Shown: positions 18,162 through 25,690 of the stretch, in pieces
Layout of the letters: the number at the start of each line of letters is the position of its first letter
Position numbering within the stretch: the stretch's first letter is position 1
Origin: Polyangiaceae bacterium
GTDB lineage: Bacteria > Myxococcota_A > Polyangia > Polyangiales > Polyangiaceae
Direction: 5' to 3'
DNA: 64,000 nucleotides
Assembly (NCBI GenBank): GCA_016715885.1
Contig: JADJXL010000007.1
Span: 1 to 64,000, forward strand
Translations under genes and position numbers: made by a program
The notes under the pieces: generated by a model
The model's input: only the letters and a program-made list of their open reading frames with translations
What the model was told of the DNA's origin: nothing
The model's database searches: none

Positions 18162-18467
18162 ATGGCAACCTACATTACAGAAGATTGCATCAACTGCGGC
18201 GCTTGCGAGCCGGAGTGTCCGAACGAGGCGATCAGCGAAGGCGACGAGATCTACGTGATCGACCCGGAGCTCTGTACGGAGTGCGTCGGTTTCTACGATC
18301 ACGAAGCTTGTCAGGCGGTATGTCCCGTCGAGTGCTGCTTGCCCAATCCGCAGATTCGCGAAGAGGAACCGGTGCTCATCGCCCGGGCGATCAAGCTCCA
18401 TCCGGACGACGGTGACCTCAAAAAGAAGGCCGCCGCGAACGACTTCCCCTCGCGCTTCCGCAAGTAG
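18162..18467 (+). CDS. 2[4Fe-4S] ferredoxin, Allochromatium type
   Basis: 101 residues. First cluster ligands C9, C12, C15 and C19 (CINCGACEPECP). Second set C38, C41, C50 and C54 with an eight-residue insert between C41 and C50, followed by VECC. The insert and the long C-terminal tail (about 40 residues) are marks of the A. vinosum-type ferredoxins, which carry low-potential electrons in the cytoplasm. The redox partner is not identified here. It overlaps the next gene by one base. Confidence 0.9.
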   Translation: MATYITEDCINCGACEPECPNEAISEGDEIYVIDPELCTECVGFYDHEACQAVCPVECCLPNPQIREEEPVLIARAIKLHPDDGDLKKKAAANDFPSRFRK

Positions 18468-19255
18468 TGGCGCCACGAGGTACAGTTGTTCGAGTGCCTC
18501 GACGGAACGTTTACTTACGGTTTTTCCTGACGACCCTCGCCCCCCTCGCAATTCTTTGCGTGTCGGGTTGTGGCGGGGGTTTGCCCCTGCTTCATTCAGC
18601 ACACGTGCTTCCTCCAGGACGAGTCTCCGCAGGCGCGGGTTTGTCCGGACAGGTCGTGCTGCAAGACCTCCCGAGTGCCGCGGGGACCGACCAAAGCAGC
18701 CTCGAAACGCAAGTCCAAAACAGCACGATTGCTCCGGCCATTGCGCCCTGGGTGTCGGCTCGAGTTGGCATCGCAGGGTCGAACGAAGCCGGTCTTTCCT
18801 ACACCGGACGAGCCATTCGGCTCGATGCCAGGCATTCGTTCAAACTCAACAAAAAGAACTCTCTCGCATTGTCGGCCGGGCTTGGTGGCGAGGTGCTTCT
18901 CGTCGGGCGTCCGCGCACGGGGAGTCAGGACCCGCAATCGCTTCTCGGCGGCGGAGTCGATCTGCCGATACTTTTTGGCTGGAGGAGCACGGCGGGGCTC
19001 TATTCAGCGTGGATTGGTCCGCGTCCGGGGATTTCGTTCATCCAAGGCGCATTCGCCGATGGCACTGCTTTTTCCGCTCGAGACGGGCGTCTTGGGTTTG
19101 TCGGGGGATTGAGCCTTGGATTCCGTCAGATCCATGTGGCGATGGAGCTGGGCGGAGCCTTTCATTTTGTGAACGCCCTGGTCGATGAGACGCAGCGGAT
19201 AGAGTTCACACAGTTCACATTGACTCCGGCCGGGGCGCTCGTGCTCACGTTCTGA
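18467..19255 (+). CDS. Outer-membrane beta-barrel-like lipoprotein
   Basis: 262 residues from a GTG that shares its first base with the ferredoxin stop. A basic start, hydrophobic helix and lipobox VSGC (about 31-34) indicate a lipoprotein, followed by GGG. The mature part alternates hydrophobic and polar residues in strands separated by Gly/Asn turns (GEVLLVGRP, PGISFIQGAF, LGFVGGLSLGF) and ends in LVLTF, a typical barrel C-terminus. No named family was recognised. Co-translation with the ferredoxin may be only positional. Confidence 0.65.
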   Translation: MAPRGTVVRVPRRNVYLRFFLTTLAPLAILCVSGCGGGLPLLHSAHVLPPGRVSAGAGLSGQVVLQDLPSAAGTDQSSLETQVQNSTIAPAIAPWVSARVGIAGSNEAGLSYTGRAIRLDARHSFKLNKKNSLALSAGLGGEVLLVGRPRTGSQDPQSLLGGGVDLPILFGWRSTAGLYSAWIGPRPGISFIQGAFADGTAFSARDGRLGFVGGLSLGFRQIHVAMELGGAFHFVNALVDETQRIEFTQFTLTPAGALVLTF

Positions 19256-19323
19256 CTGCGCTTGCGAACGCAATCCCCGCGAGATGCTTGCCGGGCTCGA
19301 CGTTGCGCAATACACTCGGATCC

Positions 19324-20250
19324 ATGCGTTCTTCGAACCGTCCGGTGTCCACGTTGCTCGCCTTTTTGGGCGCCGTCGTGGGCGGCTGTGCGGCCCCCGT
19401 GGTCGACGACGACATCACGAGCGCGACGAGTTACACGACCGAAGCCATCGTGCTCGTGGAACGCACTGCTGCAGACGGTCAGCTCGTCCAAACCAACGTA
19501 TCCGCCAAGTTCATGCGCCTTGGATCCAACGCGGATCTGGATGTCGCGGAACGTGTCGTCGGCGGCTCGTGGCTCGACCTTCCAACCATAGGTGAATGCA
19601 GGCCACTCACCACGTTTGCCGGGACAGACGAAGCACCTGCCCTGTCGGACCTCGGATCCATCGAATTGCTCGACGTCGGTGACCTCTCGATCACGGCCGA
19701 ATCGACCAGCATGCCGCTCGCAACTCGAGCATTTCCCGATGTTGGCGGTTTGGTTTCCGGTGTCTTTTACACGTCACGCGATGCTCGCAGCGATCTGCCC
19801 GCGCCCGGTCGGTACGTCCTGGAAAGCACCGGCTCGGGCATGCTCGAAAGGTTTTCCATCGGCGCCGATGCTCCGGCAAACCCCGAGGGCGTGCGGATCG
19901 GAAACGTGGATCTCGCCGAAGGCGTGATGCTCGAAGAAGGTACCTCGACAAACCTCACCTGGCTCGTCGCGGAAACGGCCTCCGAATCGCGCGAAAGCGA
20001 CTTGGTGTACGTCGATCTGACCGCTCCGAGCGGCACTGGAATTCGTTGCACCTACAAGGATCTTGGACAAGCCGTCATTCCCGCCGCCGTGACGACGAGC
20101 AAAGCTTGGGAGGCGCTGCCCGCGGTCGTCTCGATATCGCTGCATCGCATTCGCCAGGGCCAATTCGCTGCGCCCGGTATCGACGATGCCGAATTGCGAT
20201 TCGACTTCTCGGTCGTTGGTAAAGCAACGATCGTCCCCTCGTCTCTGTGA
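19324..20250 (+). CDS. Secreted lipoprotein of unknown function
   Basis: 308 residues starting at the ATG at 19324; it gives a compact signal peptide ending in lipobox VVGGC, whereas starting at 19288 adds an unneeded leader. The mature domain is beta-rich and has two cysteines (GECRPL and GIRCTY). No catalytic motif or family was recognised. Its stop overlaps the GTG of the downstream kinase (GTGA at 20247-20250), so the two are coupled, suggesting the lipoprotein may feed or report on the kinase; that is inference. Confidence 0.6.
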   Translation: MRSSNRPVSTLLAFLGAVVGGCAAPVVDDDITSATSYTTEAIVLVERTAADGQLVQTNVSAKFMRLGSNADLDVAERVVGGSWLDLPTIGECRPLTTFAGTDEAPALSDLGSIELLDVGDLSITAESTSMPLATRAFPDVGGLVSGVFYTSRDARSDLPAPGRYVLESTGSGMLERFSIGADAPANPEGVRIGNVDLAEGVMLEEGTSTNLTWLVAETASESRESDLVYVDLTAPSGTGIRCTYKDLGQAVIPAAVTTSKAWEALPAVVSISLHRIRQGQFAAPGIDDAELRFDFSVVGKATIVPSSL

Positions 20251-22238
20251 CGAACCCGCAAAACCCGAACGACGACGAAGAGTTGGTCAGGACGCACGCG
20301 GAAGCTTCGCGGCGCCTCGAAGTCGAGTGCGACTTCGCGGGTGCTGCGCGTGAAGCGCTGCTCGCCAAAGACCCACGCCGAGCCATTCGCCTCGCCACGC
20401 TCGGCGGCGATGAAAGCACCGCAAGACAAGCCATCGACGAGCTCGCGATGCGACTGCCGAGCCCGGCTGCGCTCGGCGTTGCCTCGGACTTGACAGCGCG
20501 CGGAGCACATCGGTACGCGGCGCTCTTGTACGCGCGGCTCGATGCGCACGACGACGCGGCCGCAGCGTTCGCGCTCGCAGGCAGCGCGCTCGATGCTGCC
20601 GAAAGTTACGAACGCGCGGGCAAACCTGCGGATGCAGCGCGAGCGCTCGAAGCAGCCATACGACGCAACGCGGACGATGCAGCAGCGCGCTTCGCGCTCG
20701 GATCGCTTCTCGCGCGGCACGGGCGCGTGGAACAAGCCATCAAAGCGCTGCAACAGATCGATCCTTCCGTGCCGGAGCGACGGCAAGCGTTACCTCTGCT
20801 CGCGCGTGCGTTCGAGCAAACGGGGCTCCTCGATGCAGCGCGCGAAGCACGTGAAGAGATGGAGCGTCTTGGCGTCACACCGGACGCAAAGGCTCATGCG
20901 CCCGCACCGACGAAAACGACGAACGCGGGCGGTGTGGTGCTTTATGGGCGTTACGATGTCGTGCGAGAAATCGCGACATCGGCGCATGCACGACTCGTCG
21001 AGGCCGTCGATCGCATCACGGGCGAACGCGTTGCCGTGAAGATTTTCGCGGGACTCGTCGAAGGCGCGGGACGCGATGCCTTGCAAAGGTTCGAGCGTGA
21101 AGCGCGAGCGCTCGAACGTCTGCGTCATCCGAACGTCGTTCCTTTGCAGCAATACGTTCCCGAAGGACCGGCCATCGTGCTCGCGTTCATGCGTGGAGGG
21201 TCGCTTGCGGACAAGATGCAAAGCGACGCGATGTCACCGGCGCGAGCTGTGGAGATTGCGCTGCTCGTGCTTTCGGCGCTGGGTGAAGCGCATCGACTGG
21301 GCATTCTGCATCGCGACGTCAAACCCGCGAACGTTCTCTTCGACGACGCCGGCACGGCCATGTTGTCGGACTTCGGTGCAGCGCATCTGGGCGACGTGTC
21401 CAGCACGGCAACGGCAGGCGCGATTGGAACGTACGCGTACATGGCCCCCGAGCAACGCATCGGTAGGCCAGCGGAAATCGCGAGCGATCTCTATGCGGTC
21501 GGAGCGATTCTGTACGAGCTGGTCACGGGCGAAGGAGCCGAGCCGTACCGAGGCGCGTGGGACGCTGCAAAAGCTCCGAGCGCGAAGAACGACGAGCTCA
21601 CGAGCGAGCACGATGCAGTGATCGCGAAGTTTCTCGCGGAGTTGCCGGCCGATCGTCCGGCGGATGCGTTCGAAGCGCGGCGCATGCTCTCGTCGCTGAG
21701 GTGGCCGGAGAAGGTTCCCGCAGTGTGGTCGACCGAGACAAACGCGGACGAGCGGGCGCGGCCGACCGAAACGGAACGCTTGTGTCCGCCCAAGCGTCTT
21801 GGCGATGGGCGCGACATGGCGAGCTTGCGGCACGACGAATGGCTCGACCGCGAGGTGCTCGTGCTGCCGCTCGACGACGATTCGCTGCGTCGCGCGCGTG
21901 CGTTTGCCCGCGTGGGACATCCGGTGCTGCCGACGGTGCTTCGCGTGGATCGCGCGGCGCAGGAGCTTTGGGTCGCCCCACCGCTCGGCGTTGCACTTGC
22001 GGACGCGCCGCGCAAGGTTCGTCGCGACGTTTTCGATCGGTTTGTCGCGGCCATTCAAGCGTTATTGGCATCGGGCGGAGCGCACGGGTACATCGATCTG
22101 CAACACGTCTATTGGTACGACGGCGAGCTCGAGCTTGCGTGGCCTCGGAAGCCCGCATCGCCCGATGCGGCTGCAAACGATGCAGCGGCCCTGGAAAACC
22201 TTGCGAGGCAGATTGTCGCAGACGATGGTATGGATTGA
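20247..22238 (+). CDS. Ser/Thr kinase with N-terminal TPR-like region and degenerate glycine loop
   Basis: 663 residues from a GTG. The first 210 residues are helical TPR-like repeats (GAHRYAALLYARLDAHDDAA and RNADDAAARFALGSLLARHG). The kinase domain (about 230-490) has VAVKIF, HRDVKPANVLFDD, SDFGAAH and MAPEQ, so ATP lysine, catalytic Asp and DFG are kept. The glycine loop reads EIATSAHARLVEA and lacks GxGxxG, which may weaken or alter ATP binding. A C-terminal region (about 510-663) repeats a second, kinase-lobe-like pattern without motifs. It is translationally coupled to the lipoprotein upstream and converges on the next gene with an 11-bp gap. Confidence 0.85.
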   Translation: MTNPQNPNDDEELVRTHAEASRRLEVECDFAGAAREALLAKDPRRAIRLATLGGDESTARQAIDELAMRLPSPAALGVASDLTARGAHRYAALLYARLDAHDDAAAAFALAGSALDAAESYERAGKPADAARALEAAIRRNADDAAARFALGSLLARHGRVEQAIKALQQIDPSVPERRQALPLLARAFEQTGLLDAAREAREEMERLGVTPDAKAHAPAPTKTTNAGGVVLYGRYDVVREIATSAHARLVEAVDRITGERVAVKIFAGLVEGAGRDALQRFEREARALERLRHPNVVPLQQYVPEGPAIVLAFMRGGSLADKMQSDAMSPARAVEIALLVLSALGEAHRLGILHRDVKPANVLFDDAGTAMLSDFGAAHLGDVSSTATAGAIGTYAYMAPEQRIGRPAEIASDLYAVGAILYELVTGEGAEPYRGAWDAAKAPSAKNDELTSEHDAVIAKFLAELPADRPADAFEARRMLSSLRWPEKVPAVWSTETNADERARPTETERLCPPKRLGDGRDMASLRHDEWLDREVLVLPLDDDSLRRARAFARVGHPVLPTVLRVDRAAQELWVAPPLGVALADAPRKVRRDVFDRFVAAIQALLASGGAHGYIDLQHVYWYDGELELAWPRKPASPDAAANDAAALENLARQIVADDGMD

Positions 22239-22249
22239 CGAACAGCGGT

Positions 22250-22981
22250 TCAGGTTTCCGCAGCTTCTTTTTCCACGGGTTTTTTGGATTTCGTCTTTTT
22301 CGCTCGCCGCTTTGCCAAAATGGCGCCCAAACGTGCGCCGATGGCTTTGATTCCCCATCCGACGAACGCGACGATACCCACCGACGTCGGCGCCCCAAGA
22401 ATCCATACTCGGAGCGGCATCGGGGGTCGACTCGGGCACGGCGTACGCATTGCGAACCGACAAGCGTTGCGCTCCTCGAGCTCGCGTTTCAACTCATCGA
22501 TTTCCGGCGTTTTCGGCAGCGCTCGAATCGCCGAGGATGCGATCAGGTACGAGGCGAGGGCTTCGGCATCGGCGGACGTTTGCGTGGAGACGTGATCTCG
22601 GAGCACGGCGGCGAGAGCTTTGGCGCGTTTGTCCGGGTCTACTTCGGCAAGCGCGGCGGCGAAAACGGACGCCGTTTTCGTCGATAGACGGTTGATGCAC
22701 CGCACGGCGTGATCTTCGCTTCGGCGCAAGTAAACGATATTTCCGTCGGGCGCCATGTGCGGAATGGATCCGCTCACCTTTTCTTCGTGCGACAAGAGGC
22801 GGCGTGCAATGAGCACGCACGACGGCATTCGAGGCGGGCTACGGAGCCACACATCAGCGTATTGCTTGTAGAAGTAAAACGTCATCGCCGCGCCGATGAT
22901 GCTGGCGACACCGACGGCGGCCATGATGGCGCGCTCGTGCCTGCGGAAATTGGTCGTGGACCCGCCTTCGGTCGCGGTCAT
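22250..22981 (-). CDS. Two-helix membrane protein of unknown function
   Basis: 243 residues. One transmembrane helix near 19-37 (IMAAVGVASIIGAAMTFYFY) and another near 198-216, with a soluble region between them that contains CVLIARRLL, a possible CxI-type pair, and a helical stretch. The C-terminal tail is Lys/Glu-rich (KKTKSKKP). No family recognised. It ends 11 bp from the kinase stop on the opposite strand and starts 100 bp from the divergent cNMP-like gene. Confidence 0.6.
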   Translation of the reverse strand: MTATEGGSTTNFRRHERAIMAAVGVASIIGAAMTFYFYKQYADVWLRSPPRMPSCVLIARRLLSHEEKVSGSIPHMAPDGNIVYLRRSEDHAVRCINRLSTKTASVFAAALAEVDPDKRAKALAAVLRDHVSTQTSADAEALASYLIASSAIRALPKTPEIDELKRELEERNACRFAMRTPCPSRPPMPLRVWILGAPTSVGIVAFVGWGIKAIGARLGAILAKRRAKKTKSKKPVEKEAAET

Positions 22982-23081
22982 GGCACGGTTGTGATCGGCC
23001 CGGCGGGCGCTGTCAATGGCTGGACTTGGCGTCCGTCTTGGTGATAGACATGACGTAATCTGACGACTTTAGAGGACGAAC

Positions 23082-23456
23082 ATGGGAACACAGAGCGTAA
23101 ACCGTGCGCAGGTGCTCATCGCGCTGCGCCGGTCGTTGCCGAATATGAGCTTGCGGCGACTGGGAGATCTGGTCGACTCGGCGAAGTTGGTGACGGTTTC
23201 GGGCAAAAAGGAATCGGTTGCGTTGCTTGCATTCGGTCTGGTCCTCGATGGGACGCTGCGAGTGACGATGGAGGGTGCTCCGACGCGGTGGGTTGGTCCG
23301 GGTGAAGTTTTTGGCGCATCGCTCTACGAGCACCAAAAGATCGACAACCCAGTCAAGCTCGCGGGGACATCGAATACGGTGCGTTACTTGGCATTTTCAC
23401 ACGCAACCATGGAAATCATCGCGCCCTTGGCACGTGGTGGTCGAGCGGAGCAATAG
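23082..23456 (+). CDS. cNMP-binding-like (cupin fold) small protein
   Basis: 124 residues; AGAGGACGA precedes the ATG. The centre has strand-turn wording of a cyclic-nucleotide-binding domain (VTVSGKKESVALLAFGLVLDG, WVGPGEVFGASLY), but the phosphate-binding RxxR signature is not evident, so ligand binding is uncertain. Ten bases separate its stop from the patatin gene, which has its own Shine-Dalgarno. In eukaryotic and bacterial NTE-type esterases, cNMP domains precede a patatin domain in one chain; here they look split into two genes. Confidence 0.55.
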   Translation: MGTQSVNRAQVLIALRRSLPNMSLRRLGDLVDSAKLVTVSGKKESVALLAFGLVLDGTLRVTMEGAPTRWVGPGEVFGASLYEHQKIDNPVKLAGTSNTVRYLAFSHATMEIIAPLARGGRAEQ

Positions 23457-23465
23457 GAGATTGAA

Positions 23466-24944
23466 ATGAGCTTTCGCCGCATACTTTGCCAGGGAGATCC
23501 GATTGTTCTGGCAGGAATGAATCTGCCGACGCTCGTGGAGCTGCTTGCTCGAGCGATCGTGGAGCATCTCGGGGATTACGCCGTGGTGGTCGATCCTTTG
23601 GGCACATCGCGATTCTTTTCGCCGAATTCGATCCAAAACTTCCCTCCGACGCCGACCATGAATGCGGTCGATGCGGAGGTGAGCGCCGCATTGATGACGC
23701 TGCCCCCGCGCACGGTGCATTTTTTGGTATTGCGCAATGGAGTGAGCGATGCTCAGCTCGCTGCATTCTTGGGCGTGGCGAGCGCCTATTTCGACGTAGC
23801 CACACCCATTCGGGCGTACGCGCATCGATTCGATCCATTGCCACCCGATGTTACAGCGTGGCTCAATCCATTCGGGCGCGGCATGCCGGCCATCATGCTG
23901 CCCGCGAGCACGACGGGAAATGCCGGAGCCGCCACATTTTATACGATCGACATGGGATGGAACGCGCCTAGCCCGCCCGAACGAGATTCGTGCCGGATGC
24001 GTCTTTCGCCATCGCAGGTCAATGCTGCCGCCGCGGAGCCCATTTGGTCGAGCATTGCCACGACGACGCGCGCGACGCTCGAGCGATGGGCGCGCACGGT
24101 CACATGGCGGCGCGTAGCCATTTGCATCAGCGGCGGGGGCGCATCGGTGTTTCGATTGGTGCCCTTGTTTCAAGCGTTCGAGGACGAAGGGTTACCCATT
24201 GATTTGCTCGCAGGCGTCAGTGGCGGAGCGATCTTTTCGTCATGTTATGCTTTTGGGGGGCTCCCCAAAGTTCAAGAGCTCGCCAACCGCGGCATTTCGC
24301 TCACGGCAGCCGTCATGGGCGGCCTGCTGAGCACCCGATTCGTCAAGTACTACATCGACGATTTCTTCGATCATTGCGGCGTATGCAATACGGAAATGCG
24401 CGTCGTGGCCCTCTCCACGCGCATTGCCCCCATGTCCCCACCTCGCGCAGCCGCCGCGATGGATGGTACGTTCGGGGAAGCCAACCGAGCGAGCGGTGGC
24501 GCACCGTTTTTCGACGCTTATTTCGTGGGAGATTCGCGACAAGCCGACGGCGCGTTCCTCGCAGGTTTGCCCCCGCCATTTCTCGCCGAACGATTCGGCG
24601 CCGACATCGTGTTCGCCATGAACGTGATGGCATTGCCGGCAAACCGTTTTCCAGGTGAAACCATCCCCATTCTCGGCGACATCATGAGCGTCTTTTATCG
24701 CTACACGCCGCTGGGTCGTATCGCCGATACGTGGGGAGCTTCATCGACCATGCTGCATACGCTTGCCGAAGGCGCCGGGCTTCACGCAAACGTTTTCGTC
24801 GACACGACACCGCGCGATTGGGCGCCCATCGAGCAGTTTCAGTTTTACAACGCGACCACGTATTCATCCATCGGGCTTGGTCCGGGCGTCGATGTTGCCG
24901 ACGTCGCCTTGGAATGCGTCCAGCGCTGGCGCAATTTGCCCTGA
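23466..24944 (+). CDS. Patatin-like phospholipase
   Basis: 492 residues. The catalytic core starts at about 215: the oxyanion-hole stretch SGGGASVFR, the nucleophile motif GVSGG (GxSxG) and the late DGAF aspartate that completes the Ser-Asp dyad. These are the patatin/ExoU/NTE landmarks, acting on membrane lipids as acyl hydrolases. The 210-residue N-terminal part has no recognised domain. GGAG lies seven bases before the ATG. It forms a pair with the cNMP-like gene and is not followed by another plus-strand gene before the convergent membrane protein. Confidence 0.85.
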   Translation: MSFRRILCQGDPIVLAGMNLPTLVELLARAIVEHLGDYAVVVDPLGTSRFFSPNSIQNFPPTPTMNAVDAEVSAALMTLPPRTVHFLVLRNGVSDAQLAAFLGVASAYFDVATPIRAYAHRFDPLPPDVTAWLNPFGRGMPAIMLPASTTGNAGAATFYTIDMGWNAPSPPERDSCRMRLSPSQVNAAAAEPIWSSIATTTRATLERWARTVTWRRVAICISGGGASVFRLVPLFQAFEDEGLPIDLLAGVSGGAIFSSCYAFGGLPKVQELANRGISLTAAVMGGLLSTRFVKYYIDDFFDHCGVCNTEMRVVALSTRIAPMSPPRAAAAMDGTFGEANRASGGAPFFDAYFVGDSRQADGAFLAGLPPPFLAERFGADIVFAMNVMALPANRFPGETIPILGDIMSVFYRYTPLGRIADTWGASSTMLHTLAEGAGLHANVFVDTTPRDWAPIEQFQFYNATTYSSIGLGPGVDVADVALECVQRWRNLP

Positions 24945-24971
24945 AATACCCAACTCCGCAAAAATACCCTA

Positions 24972-25595
24972 TCAGCGCGGGTGCATCGGATACCCACCTT
25001 GCATGGGTGCACCTTGCGCTTGCATGGGCGCGCCTTGCATTTGCATCCCCGCGCCTTGCATGGGCGCACCTTGCATGCCGGCAGCGGGTCCAGCACCTCG
25101 ACCGTCGGCCGCAGCAGAGGCCATGATGTTGCGGTGGAGGATTTGGACCACTTCTTTTGCCTTCTCTTCGTTGACCTCGACGCCTTCGATGATGCTGCGC
25201 TTGAATGCCATGGCAAACGCGCCGCCCCCGGTGGTTTCGACCATGACGAACATCCGCTTCTCGAGGAAGAAAAGGATGAGCATCACGATTGGCACGATGA
25301 CCGTCCAGACCAGCATCCCGGCAAGTAGCAGGTATTCGACGGGTTTGGCGTAGCCGGCCGAGACGCATGCGACACGCGTCACGGGACATACGGTGACGGT
25401 TTCACCGAAAAGGCTTGCTTTTCGGAATGTGACCTCGCCCGGAGTCACCGTCAGCTCCGTATTGGCATCCACACCGATGGCGGAGAGAAACCAGCCCATG
25501 AACCCTGGCTGGCGACCGACGACATACACGCGGCCGGAGTACTGATCGGTGGAAAATTGCTTGAGAACGAGTGCGGGCCCGAGAATTCGAATCAT
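24972..25595 (-). CDS. Membrane protein with Met/Gln/Gly-rich tail
   Basis: 207 residues from the ATG at 25595, which has GGGAGGCGTC upstream; starting at 25640 adds residues without such a site. A membrane-embedded stretch near 92-113 is followed by a basic loop. The C-terminal 40 residues repeat QGAPMQ and QGAGMQ words, a Met/Gln-rich low-complexity tail. Family not recognised. The gene is convergent with the patatin gene across about 27 bp with no clear terminator. Confidence 0.6.
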   Translation of the reverse strand: MIRILGPALVLKQFSTDQYSGRVYVVGRQPGFMGWFLSAIGVDANTELTVTPGEVTFRKASLFGETVTVCPVTRVACVSAGYAKPVEYLLLAGMLVWTVIVPIVMLILFFLEKRMFVMVETTGGGAFAMAFKRSIIEGVEVNEEKAKEVVQILHRNIMASAAADGRGAGPAAGMQGAPMQGAGMQMQGAPMQAQGAPMQGGYPMHPR

Positions 25596-25690
25596 GACGC
25601 CTCCCTTGTTCGGAAAAACCGAGTGCCGCGACGGTAACACGATCGCGGCAAATCAAGAACCGCACCCTCATCGATATGCCGGCCAACCCC

